Source: Chloroflexia bacterium
GTDB taxonomy: Bacteria > Chloroflexota > Chloroflexia > Thermomicrobiales > UBA6265
Direction: 5' to 3'
Assembly (NCBI GenBank): GCA_013696525.1
Contig: JACCYK010000195.1
Location: 1 to 12,502 of the forward strand
DNA: 12,502 nucleotides
Below the pieces are notes generated by a model, which did not search any database, had not been told where the DNA came from, and worked only from the letters and a program-made list of their open reading frames with translations. Positions 1 to 6,199 of this stretch are shown one piece after another (the stretch's first letter is position 1; the number at the start of each line of letters is the position of its first letter). Made by a program: the position numbers and the translations under genes.

Positions 1-498
1 CCACCCCGCGCCGAGCATCTGAAAGGGCAACCAAGGCCCAACCCCGCCAGTCAAAAACGCTGAGAGAAAGAGCGTCAACGCACCGGTGAGAAAACCTAGC
101 TCCGCTCCGAACACCGCCCCCACCAAGATGATGAGGAGGAAGATCGAAGTGGCGCCGCCGAGACTGGGAACCAATCGAAGGCTGGCGTCCAGCGCAACGA
201 TAGCGCCGAGCAGGGCGGCGGTTTTTGCTGGGTTCGCGGTGAGCTGCCGGGCCGCGGCGAAGCGAGTCACGAGCAAGAACACGCAGCACAATGCAACCCC
301 GGCCAGGACGAGTGGACCTTCAACCCCTGGCAGCCGCGCCGGCGTTCCAATGGCCCGAAGCAGGCTCGGCAGGATGAAGGGATAGAGAAACGCGGCCAAG
401 CCAAGCAAACTCCCCGCGAACAACAACCAGGTCGATGCCGGCCAATTCGCCTGGTGCTTGGCACTGGAAGGGCTGACGAGGACACGGCGGATAGGCAT
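1..498 (-). CDS. ECF transporter S component, 5' part only (gene runs off the window edge)
   Basis: Reading the minus strand from the ATG at 498-496 gives 166 codons open to the edge, so the C-terminus is missing. A ribosome binding site (GGAG, 5 bases before the ATG) supports this start. The product is strongly hydrophobic: one membrane segment at about residues 20-40, then others at roughly 60-75, 85-100 and 110-145. Near the edge it reads GxLTGALTLFLSAFLTGG followed by GPWLPFQMLGAGW. The GPW-x-PFQM pattern after a small-residue helix is characteristic of the substrate-binding (S) subunits of energy-coupling-factor vitamin transporters, especially the CbrT-like/COG4720 type. Such proteins bind a vitamin or other micronutrient in the membrane and dock on the EcfT-EcfA-EcfA' module, which may lie beyond the edge. 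The substrate cannot be told from this fragment. The gene is divergent from pucR. Confidence 0.78.
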   Translation of the reverse strand, partial: MPIRRVLVSPSSAKHQANWPASTWLLFAGSLLGLAAFLYPFILPSLLRAIGTPARLPGVEGPLVLAGVALCCVFLLVTRFAAARQLTANPAKTAALLGAIVALDASLRLVPSLGGATSIFLLIILVGAVFGAELGFLTGALTLFLSAFLTGGVGPWLPFQMLGAGW

Positions 499-672
499 CA
501 AAACTCCGAAATGCCGGTCGAGTTGACCAGGGCGTCATGCACAATGCATTAATCGATCGATCTTCCAGGCGAACGATGGTTAATCGTATCATATTGCTTA
601 ATGCCCACACCGGGTGGCTTTAGTTCGACAGGGTCCGTCGATGCGCACTTAGCACGCGAGGAAGATACTCAA
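499..672. promoter_or_regulatory. Divergent promoter/operator region between the ECF S component and pucR
   Basis: This gap is clearly richer in A/T than its flanks and must hold the promoters of two divergent genes. It contains a cluster of symmetric sites. ATGCA-CAA-TGCAT lies at 537-549 (with AATGCATT at 543-550 inside its right part), the perfect palindrome ATCGATCGAT at 552-561, and ACGAT-GGTTA-ATCGT at 573-587. A TTGACC at 523-528 could be a -35 box on the plus strand, but no convincing -10 follows at the right distance. A TATGAT on the minus strand (593-588) is a possible -10. The palindromes suit a dimeric regulator, most simply PucR acting on itself and on the transporter, but that is inference. 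The gap is too short for a cobalamin riboswitch. Confidence 0.4.
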
Positions 673-2220
673 GTGGACGAAATAACCATTCGTGACTTGC
701 TCACATGGGAACCGCGGCTGCGACCGGTCATTGCCGGAACCCGGGCAGCGCTCTCATGGGCCGTGAGCTGGGCAGTGGCAGCGCGGGCGCTGGCTCCCGC
801 CCTCCCGGCTCTACGCGGGGGCGAGATCATATTGCTGTCGGAATCTGTATTCACGGAGCAACGACTAACGTTGCGGACGCTCTTGGCTGATCTGGCTCGA
901 CAGCGTGTCGCCGCCGTGGTCGTGCAAGAAGGCTCCGAGCGACTGACGGCATTGGGAGGCACGGCGCCGATGCCCGTGCTGGACTGGCGGAATGACGCCA
1001 TCAGCGTCGAAACCGAGAGCGAGTTGAACCGCCTGCTGACGGAACGTCGTAACGAGCTCTATCGGTTCGGGACAGAGCTCGGACGGCTGCTAAGCAGTGC
1101 TACCGCGAGTGGGGCGGGGTTGGACCAAGTATTGGAGTTGGCGTTTCAAGAAATCTCCGTGCCCATTGCCGTGACGGATCGTACCGGCATTGTTCTCGCT
1201 TCGAGTCGCGACGCGAACGATGTGGCCCAGGAATCCGAAGTGCATCGCCAGATCGCGACGCGGCCAAACCTGATATCATATCCGCTTCGCGCCGGCGGTC
1301 GGGTCTGGTTGGGACCAGTTGGGCCGGACCGTCAGGCGTGGGGGCGAGTCGCGGCCGACCGACTCGCGGGTGCCGTCGAGTCGGCGCTGATGGGAGCCAC
1401 CTGGCTGCGACCGCGTGGTTTGGATCGAGCGGAGGCACTCCAGCGGTTCATTTTCGGTGCGGTTAGAAAACTGCCAAGCGAGGCGAGGATCCAGGCGGTG
1501 ACGCTGGGCCTGGATCCGAACGCGACCTTCCGGGTCGCCCTGTCGCCGTCCGCGGACCGGTTGCAGGAGTTGCAGCGAGGCCTTGCCCCGTTCGGTCAGG
1601 CCCACGAGGTAGCCGGCATAGAATCCCACGCGGCCGTGCTCATCGAGCTCAAAAACGACCGGGCCGGAGGAGCGCCTGGCGCGGCGGGACGTGTCGCGAG
1701 ACTTGGAGAGACTAAGTCCCGAGCTGGCGACGGTCCGTGGATCGCGATTTCTGGCATGGCCGCCGATTCGTTTGAGCTGACCGAAGCAGCCCGCCAGGCG
1801 GTCTATGTCGCGGGCCTCTTTAAAGGCGGTCTCATCCAAGGGGCAACGGCCAGTTTTGATCAGACAGCCGACATTGGTGGGTTTCGCCTGCTCTACCGGC
1901 TCTGGGACAGTCCCCTGCTGGCCACGTTTGCCGCCGATGTCTTGGGCGACTTGGTCGCAAACGACCGGTACGGCGTGCTAAGGGAAACCTTGCTGCACTT
2001 CCTTGAGAGTGGCGGCTCGCGGGTCGAGACCGCGGAGCGGGCGGCTATTCACCGCAACACGCTTGCCTACCGCTTGCGGCGAATTAGTGAGCTCGCCAAT
2101 TTTGATCTCGCGGTACCGGCGGACCGACTGTCGCTGCACCTCGCGCTGCTGGCCATCGCGATGCCGCCGACGCCGGCGTTCGATCGGGTACACGCTAGCG
2201 GAGACCAAGCTCGACCATAA
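673..2220 (+). CDS. PucR-family transcriptional regulator
   Basis: A 515-residue DNA-binding regulator with the full PucR/CdaR layout. Residues 1-110 resemble the PucR N-terminal ligand domain (ITIRDLLTWEPRLRPVIAG, later RGGEIILLSES). Residues about 125-240 look like a GAF/PAS-type sensor (VPIAVTDRTGIVLASSRD). Residues 250-400 match the degenerate GGDEF-like middle domain. Residues 435-495 are the PucR C-terminal helix-turn-helix (LESGGSRVETAERAAIHRNT then LAYRLRRISEL). I chose the GTG at 673 because GAGGAAG at 658-664 sits 8 bases upstream and the family normally begins close to the T-[IV]-RDLL motif. An in-frame ATG at 601 would add 24 residues but has no ribosome binding site. Relatives activate purine, proline or glycerate catabolism in response to a metabolite; the ligand here is unknown. 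The divergent ECF transporter gene is the most likely target. The 3' end overlaps the convergent peptidase gene by 26 bases. Confidence 0.88.
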   Translation: MDEITIRDLLTWEPRLRPVIAGTRAALSWAVSWAVAARALAPALPALRGGEIILLSESVFTEQRLTLRTLLADLARQRVAAVVVQEGSERLTALGGTAPMPVLDWRNDAISVETESELNRLLTERRNELYRFGTELGRLLSSATASGAGLDQVLELAFQEISVPIAVTDRTGIVLASSRDANDVAQESEVHRQIATRPNLISYPLRAGGRVWLGPVGPDRQAWGRVAADRLAGAVESALMGATWLRPRGLDRAEALQRFIFGAVRKLPSEARIQAVTLGLDPNATFRVALSPSADRLQELQRGLAPFGQAHEVAGIESHAAVLIELKNDRAGGAPGAAGRVARLGETKSRAGDGPWIAISGMAADSFELTEAARQAVYVAGLFKGGLIQGATASFDQTADIGGFRLLYRLWDSPLLATFAADVLGDLVANDRYGVLRETLLHFLESGGSRVETAERAAIHRNTLAYRLRRISELANFDLAVPADRLSLHLALLAIAMPPTPAFDRVHASGDQARP

Positions 2221-3850
2221 GCTCCTGATAGTCTTGTTCGTCGAAGACCGCCGCGCCATTCTCTTGCTCAAACCACAACGTCCAAACCGCACCGGCATCT
2301 CGGTCCGACTCGGCTTCGAAGGCACTCAGCAGGGCGCCCGGCGTGCCGACACCAAACATATTGTCCGTCGTGTAGTGGCGGAGGGCCGAGAAGAATGCGT
2401 CGTTGCCGATTAAGTCGTGGATCTCGGCAAACCCAATGGCGCCCTTGGCATACACGGCCGCCGCGTAGATCGAGCTATTGGAAAAGGAATCGGTCGGCTG
2501 GTCCACCACCAGGTCGCGGCCGGTTCGCAACATCCCGAGATACCACAGGAGGACTTCGAGCCCAAATTGTCGCCGGCCGGTCTCCGCACCGTGGACGGCC
2601 GTGAAATAGACGTCGGTCGACAGGTACTCCACCAACCCCTCGTCGATGAACGCATCGAGATGCTGGTTGTTGCCAACCATGGCGAAGAACCATTGATGGC
2701 CGACTTCGTGGGCGGTGACAAACTCGAGGTAATGCTCGTTTCGAGAATGGTCATTCGCGTACAGCGAACGCGCCATGAGCATGAGTTGAGGAAACTCCAC
2801 GCCGCCGGCCCCATACAGCTCAACTTCGACCAGATCCATTTCTCGGTACGGGTATGGAATCAGCAGCTCGTTGTACACCGAGAGCGCGGTTGCCCCGTAG
2901 TTGAGGACGGCCTCGCCTCCGGAGGCCCGCTCCGGGTGAAGGTACGAGGTCACGGTCGTGCCGGCGACGTCACGGCTGATCGATTCGAACCGGTCGCTCG
3001 TCACAACGGTGAAATCGCGCACGGGGCCGCTGATCAAGCGCCGGGACGTCACTCCGCCAGCGGTCGTCCGCTCGCTCTCGATCCCGGTGGCGGCAACTTG
3101 CCAATCCTCCGGGGTGCGGAGCCTGACATCAAAGAGCGCGGTATTCGAGAAGATTGGATCGCCGTTTCGGCTAACCGGGTGAAGGCTCCACCCAGACTCA
3201 TCATAGCCGGCGAGAAGAGGAAACCAATGGGCTAACGCAATTGTTCCAGTGCTGGGATCGACCGCGAATATGCCATAGGTTTGCATCGGCCGGACGGGAA
3301 CGGTTGCCGCAAACGTGAGCTCGAGATCCGTCGCCGCCCCTCGGGGGAGCGGATCGAGCAACGCCACCTGGAGGACGGTGTTGTCGACCGACAGGACCGG
3401 CACGACCGGACTCCCGGCGACCGACAGGCTGGACACCGACATCTCGGCTTCAGCGTAGGCGGGAGCGTTTGGATAGAGACGGAAATAGATTTCGTCACGC
3501 GGTGTAGCCGTCTCATTCACGTATCTGAGTTGCAGCGTGCCGGACACCAGCGCCGGTTGATCTGAGCCGCGGGGCTCAACGGTCGCGGTTATCCTGTATC
3601 GAGATAGTTTGCCCTGGGTTTGGGCGTAGATTCGCTCCCGGTGCTCGGGCAGAATTGCCGCGTAGAGCTCCGGGTTGGTATCGCCGGTGCGGCCAGTGAT
3701 CGGGCTTGGCGTCCCGGGAGTGGCCGTGACCGTGGAGAGAGGCTGCACCGGCGGGTCCGGGGTTTCGGCCCGCCCGGCGCTTGGAAGCAGAAGGATCGGA
3801 ACGATTAGGATCGGTACGAGCGGTTGAAGCCGGTGAATGACGCGCAACAC
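2195..3850 (-). CDS. Secreted M1-family zinc metallopeptidase (aminopeptidase N-like)
   Basis: A 551-residue gluzincin. The GTG start at 3850 has GGAGG about 6 bases upstream. Residues 1-28 form a Sec signal peptide (hydrophobic run LVPILIVPILLLPSAG, likely cut after GRA), followed by a Thr/Pro-rich linker to about 55. Residues 75-300 are the beta-rich N-terminal domain. The catalytic core shows HEVGH at 381-385 and Glu404, exactly the HExxH-x18-E zinc site. GAGGVEFP at 348-354 stands where aminopeptidase N has GAMEN, a common variant in extracellular bacterial members. Tyr467 in YAAAVYAKG is the probable transition-state tyrosine. There is no lipobox cysteine, so the protein is probably released or held by the signal region. 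It lacks the long C-terminal helical domain of classic PepN, matching the short secreted M1 group. The role is probably peptide scavenging; specificity is not visible. Confidence 0.93.
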   Translation of the reverse strand: MLRVIHRLQPLVPILIVPILLLPSAGRAETPDPPVQPLSTVTATPGTPSPITGRTGDTNPELYAAILPEHRERIYAQTQGKLSRYRITATVEPRGSDQPALVSGTLQLRYVNETATPRDEIYFRLYPNAPAYAEAEMSVSSLSVAGSPVVPVLSVDNTVLQVALLDPLPRGAATDLELTFAATVPVRPMQTYGIFAVDPSTGTIALAHWFPLLAGYDESGWSLHPVSRNGDPIFSNTALFDVRLRTPEDWQVAATGIESERTTAGGVTSRRLISGPVRDFTVVTSDRFESISRDVAGTTVTSYLHPERASGGEAVLNYGATALSVYNELLIPYPYREMDLVEVELYGAGGVEFPQLMLMARSLYANDHSRNEHYLEFVTAHEVGHQWFFAMVGNNQHLDAFIDEGLVEYLSTDVYFTAVHGAETGRRQFGLEVLLWYLGMLRTGRDLVVDQPTDSFSNSSIYAAAVYAKGAIGFAEIHDLIGNDAFFSALRHYTTDNMFGVGTPGALLSAFEAESDRDAGAVWTLWFEQENGAAVFDEQDYQELMVELGLR

Positions 3851-3932
3851 GATGTTCCTCCGATGAGCAGGCTAAACCGGTGTTCCCCGACAAGCGTAGG
3901 GTTCCGCGGGGCGCCGCGCAACGGAGGAGGCG
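3851..3932. promoter_or_regulatory. Short divergent intergenic region between the M1 peptidase and JAMM genes
   Basis: These 82 bases must carry the 5' ends of both divergent transcripts. A ribosome binding site for the peptidase (GGAGG on the minus strand) and one for the JAMM gene (GGAGGAGG at 3923-3930) occupy its ends. Between them, CGCGG-GGCG-CCGCG (3905-3918) can form a short GC-rich hairpin just before the plus-strand ribosome binding site. I see no convincing -10/-35 pair. Confidence 0.35.
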
Positions 3933-4424
3933 ATGCGCGGACCAGATACTCGTGACGGAGAGATGTTGCCTGGCACCGGCCTGAACCGAGGTACGCTGCC
4001 ACCCGGATTGCGGATGGGCGGGGCTCAACTACAGACGATACTGGCGCATCTGGACGACGCTCGGCCAAACGAGGGAGTCGGATTAATCGCCACGGTTACC
4101 GATGGTGAGTATCGGCGGGCGGTCGCGTTTTTTCCTGGGACGAATGTGGATCATTCGCCGACTCGATATACAATGGACCCGGCAGAAGTGTTGTCGGCGT
4201 TTCGGGTGATGAGGGCGGAGGGATGGGAGCTGGGAGCAACTGTACATTCTCATCTGGCGTCGCCGTCGACCCCGTCAGAGATTGATCTCGCTGAAGCGCA
4301 CTACCCAAACACGATACTTCTCATCGTGGGGTTCGCCGCCGGTGAGACGGAGGTGAGGTTGTGGAGCTTGGCGTTGTCAGCCGATCCGGTCGAAGTCAGC
4401 TTGGTTCTGGATGGCGACGAGTAG
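3933..4424 (+). CDS. JAMM/MPN-domain zinc metalloprotease (M67, Mec-like)
   Basis: A 163-residue protein carrying a complete JAMM signature: Glu47 in PNEGVGL, then HSH at 105-107, Ser115 and Asp118. The spacing is H-x-H-x7-S-x2-D as in active Zn isopeptidases. Bacterial members such as mycobacterial Mec hydrolyse bonds next to the C-terminal Gly-Gly of small beta-grasp carriers, for example releasing cysteine from CysO-cysteine. The domain begins near residue 28 (MGGAQLQTILAHL). The first 27 residues are a Gly/Pro-rich extension, so a later start is conceivable, but the ATG at 3933 has GGAGG 5 bases upstream. No ThiS/MoaD-like carrier or E1/MoeB enzyme is visible here, so the substrate is unknown. 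It is probably the first gene of the plus-strand run. Confidence 0.87.
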   Translation: MRGPDTRDGEMLPGTGLNRGTLPPGLRMGGAQLQTILAHLDDARPNEGVGLIATVTDGEYRRAVAFFPGTNVDHSPTRYTMDPAEVLSAFRVMRAEGWELGATVHSHLASPSTPSEIDLAEAHYPNTILLIVGFAAGETEVRLWSLALSADPVEVSLVLDGDE

Positions 4425-4473
4425 CAGGCGTGGACCTACCTTCGGCAGGTGCGTCAATCAAGGGGGACCGCCC
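4425..4473. other. Gap between the JAMM gene and the leader ORF
   Basis: The 49 bases hold a small imperfect hairpin (ACCTACC-TTC-GGCAGGT, 4434-4450, one mismatch) and then the AGGGGGA ribosome binding site (4461-4467). No T-run follows the hairpin, so it does not look like an intrinsic terminator, and read-through from the JAMM gene seems likely. Confidence 0.35.
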
Positions 4474-4521
4474 GTGAGTCGTCCCGCCACGGTGTCATCG
4501 CGGGCTAACGTCGATGGCTGA
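4474..4521 (+). CDS. Possible 15-codon leader ORF coupled to the first dinB gene
   Basis: A GTG at 4474 follows AGGGGGA (4461-4467) at 6 bases, the best ribosome binding site between 4425 and 4514. The frame encodes MSRPATVSSRANVDG and stops at TGA 4519-4521, overlapping the ATG of the DinB gene (4514) by 8 bases. The DinB ATG itself has no recognisable ribosome binding site. This arrangement suggests ribosomes start at the GTG, terminate, and restart at the DinB ATG. Whether the peptide has any function beyond coupling is unknown. The alternative is chance, or a frameshift that separated a longer DinB N-terminus. Confidence 0.4.
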   Translation: MSRPATVSSRANVDG

Positions 4522-4999
4522 TGCATCGGCCGGACTGAATCGCAGCCTGGACGCGGAACTGATCCCAGATTTAGCGGCCGTTCCGGATGAATTGGCCCGA
4601 TTGCTTGCTGGCCACGCGATCGAAGCGCTCAAACGGCCGACGAGCGACGGTGGTTGGGGTGCCATCGAAAACCTCGGCCATCTTTCGGACTGGGAGGAAG
4701 TCTTCCACTCGCGGGTACAAGCGGTCATTGACAAAGATGAGCCCAGGCTGCCGGAGATTGACGATCAACTTTGGGAGATCGAGCACGAGTATCGCGCTCA
4801 AGACCCCTTTAAAGTGCTCGACCAGTTGCGTGGCCAACGCCGGCAATTGGTCGCACTGCTGGCAGCGCTGCCGGGCGACGCATGGGGGCGGAAAAGCCAG
4901 ATCGGGACTCGCCCCGGATGGACCTTGGCCCAGATGGTCGAAGACATCCGCCGGCATGATGCCGAGCACGCGCGGGCCATAGCCGAGGCGCTGGGATAA
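4514..4999 (+). CDS. DinB-family metal-binding protein (first of a tandem pair)
   Basis: A 161-residue four-helix-bundle protein of the DinB/YfiT superfamily. The usual metal triad is present: His56 in ENLGHLSDWEE, and His148 and His152 in RRHDAEHARAI, which follow the conserved GWTLAQMVEDI helix start. Superfamily members are divalent-metal proteins, and several characterised ones are thiol S-transferases using mycothiol, bacillithiol or glutathione. Which thiol would apply here is not shown. There is no signal peptide, so it is cytoplasmic. The gene lies 89 bases after the JAMM gene and 10 bases before a second DinB gene. Its own start lacks a ribosome binding site and may depend on the small upstream ORF. 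Confidence 0.85.
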   Translation: MADASAGLNRSLDAELIPDLAAVPDELARLLAGHAIEALKRPTSDGGWGAIENLGHLSDWEEVFHSRVQAVIDKDEPRLPEIDDQLWEIEHEYRAQDPFKVLDQLRGQRRQLVALLAALPGDAWGRKSQIGTRPGWTLAQMVEDIRRHDAEHARAIAEALG

Positions 5000-5009
5000 A
5001 GGGGAGGGG

Positions 5010-5645
5010 ATGAGGAGATTGGGGAACCAATTGACGCCAGCTCGGCGGGAAAGTGGGACGGGCAATCCGGTTGATCCTGAATCGGTGAAACGATTGGGCA
5101 ATGATGAACTTGTCATTCGCTTGCTCAATACCATCAGCCATCTTTCCAGGTGGTTGTCACCAATCCACGACCGGGCTCGGTTGGACCGCGCCATCCATCG
5201 CGGGGAGCCATCCGTCAAAGACCTGGTCCTCCGGTTGCGGGATGAGGAGCGACGCGGCTATCCGAAAATGTACGCGATCGCAACGCGGAACAACCCGGAC
5301 CTGGACAAGCTGCCGGTGCTGGAACCGACGGCGGCCGACCTTCGGCATGACGAGACGGCGACCGTGCTGGAATTGATGGCGGAATGCCGCCGGCTTCGCC
5401 AAAGTACGGGATCACTGCTCCGAAGCCTGCCCGACGTCTCGTGGCATCGCACCGGTATCAGCCGCCGCGAGCAATCGTGGACCATTCGCGAATTAGCGAA
5501 CCATCTCGCGCTCCATGACCAGCTAATCTTGCGCGAATTGGACCGCACGCTCGAGCGCGTCGGCGCGAGACAGGGGATCGCCGACGTGTCGAAGGCAGGG
5601 ATCGAGGAGTTGCAGTTGCTATCGCCGCCGGTGCCGCCGCGATGA
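5010..5645 (+). CDS. DinB-like protein, second copy, with an altered metal triad
   Basis: A 211-residue protein that I read as a diverged DinB-fold paralogue. The pattern GEPSVKDLVLRLRDEE at about residues 65-80 matches the DinB helix that normally reads ...H-L-x-D-x-E, but Arg75 stands where the first metal His is expected. The C-terminal helix keeps the other pair, His165 and His169 (ELANHLALHDQL), after the family-typical SWTIRELANHL. The N-terminal 30 residues and the last 25 lie outside the domain. The start at 5010 follows a GGGGAGGGG purine run that sits very close to the ATG. It probably shares a transcript with the preceding DinB gene. A loss of, or change in, metal binding is inferred from one residue; the fold call is less certain than for the first copy. 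Confidence 0.68.
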   Translation: MRRLGNQLTPARRESGTGNPVDPESVKRLGNDELVIRLLNTISHLSRWLSPIHDRARLDRAIHRGEPSVKDLVLRLRDEERRGYPKMYAIATRNNPDLDKLPVLEPTAADLRHDETATVLELMAECRRLRQSTGSLLRSLPDVSWHRTGISRREQSWTIRELANHLALHDQLILRELDRTLERVGARQGIADVSKAGIEELQLLSPPVPPR

Positions 5646-5695
5646 GCAATGTGTCCGCTTCGACCGCGTTGCTGACCAACGGATGCGATCGATGA
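5642..5695 (+). CDS. Possible 17-codon bridging ORF between the DinB-like and SnoaL-like genes
   Basis: The ATG at 5642 overlaps the TGA of the preceding gene (5643-5645) as ATGA. Its own TGA (5693-5695) overlaps the ATG at 5692 of the next gene as ATGA. The encoded peptide is MSNVSASTALLTNGCDR. Two back-to-back ATGA junctions spanning the whole 46-base gap allow termination-reinitiation from one gene to the next. There is no ribosome binding site of its own. It is most likely a coupling device or coincidence rather than a functional peptide. Confidence 0.3.
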   Translation: MSNVSASTALLTNGCDR

Positions 5696-6105
5696 GCCAA
5701 CACTCAGGTTCCCACACATCCATTGAGATGCTCGGACGCGAGTTTTTCGCCGCGCTCGATGCCCGAGACCCGCGACGATTGCGGGCGACACTCGCCAATC
5801 ACGCGACGTTTCGCGCCCTTCCACACCGAGAGGTGGTCCGTCCGGCGGACGAGATCGTGGCCTATTTCGGGACGGTGGTGTCGTCGTATCCGACCGCGCG
5901 CTGGGAAGTGACCGACGTGATCGCCGAACAAGACCGGGCCGCGATTCAGTTCGTGGTGCGCGAATACGCACCGCATCTTGGTCGCGAGCTTATCTCCGAG
6001 CAAGTCGTGATCGTCCGCGGCAATGAGAGTCAGATCGTCAACATCGTTGGCTATTACGACAGCGCCGAGTTCCACCGGCTGTTTTGGGACGATGGCATGC
6101 CGTAG
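5692..6105 (+). CDS. SnoaL-like / NTF2-superfamily protein
   Basis: A 137-residue cone-fold protein. Features seen are MLGREFFAALDARDPRRLRA near the N-terminus, GHP-like PADEIVAYFGTVVSSYPTAR in the middle and the beta-strand series WEVTDVIAEQDRAAIQFVVR, VVIVRGNESQIVNIVGYYD, typical of SnoaL-like polyketide cyclase/ester-cyclase relatives. Most such small proteins have unknown ligands; some are isomerases, cyclases or dehydratases. I start it at the ATG at 5692, whose ATGA overlaps the stop of the bridging ORF. An ATG at 5683 would add three residues (MRS). Neither start has a clear ribosome binding site, in line with coupled translation from the gene before. It is followed by 94 bases without a gene before the LutB-LutA fusion. 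Confidence 0.8.
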   Translation: MSQHSGSHTSIEMLGREFFAALDARDPRRLRATLANHATFRALPHREVVRPADEIVAYFGTVVSSYPTARWEVTDVIAEQDRAAIQFVVREYAPHLGRELISEQVVIVRGNESQIVNIVGYYDSAEFHRLFWDDGMP

Positions 6106-6199
6106 CCGGCGACCAGGCCGACAGCGGCGGCGCACATTCGCGAATCGGATCGTGGCATCAAGCCCGCGCTTAGCCAACCTCGGACATGCAAAGGTAGTC

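Noticed and set aside
499..600. Cobalamin or other vitamin riboswitch for the ECF transporter gene
   Set aside because: The gap is too short for a cobalamin riboswitch, and I could not find its conserved core or another known aptamer.
601..672. Longer PucR form starting at ATG 601
   Set aside because: There is no ribosome binding site before 601, whereas GTG 673 has GAGGAAG at the right distance and matches the family N-terminus.
2417..3235. Plus-strand open frame (272 codons) inside the M1 peptidase gene
   Set aside because: It is a shadow of the minus-strand peptidase, whose zinc motif and signal peptide are certain; the frame has no recognisable domain.
4434..4450. Intrinsic terminator after the JAMM gene
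   Set aside because: The stem is short with a mismatch and there is no T-run after it.
6023..6199. N-terminal extension of the LutB-LutA frame
   Set aside because: It overlaps the SnoaL gene, is Arg/Ser-rich without family similarity, and the ATG at 6200 has its own ribosome binding site.
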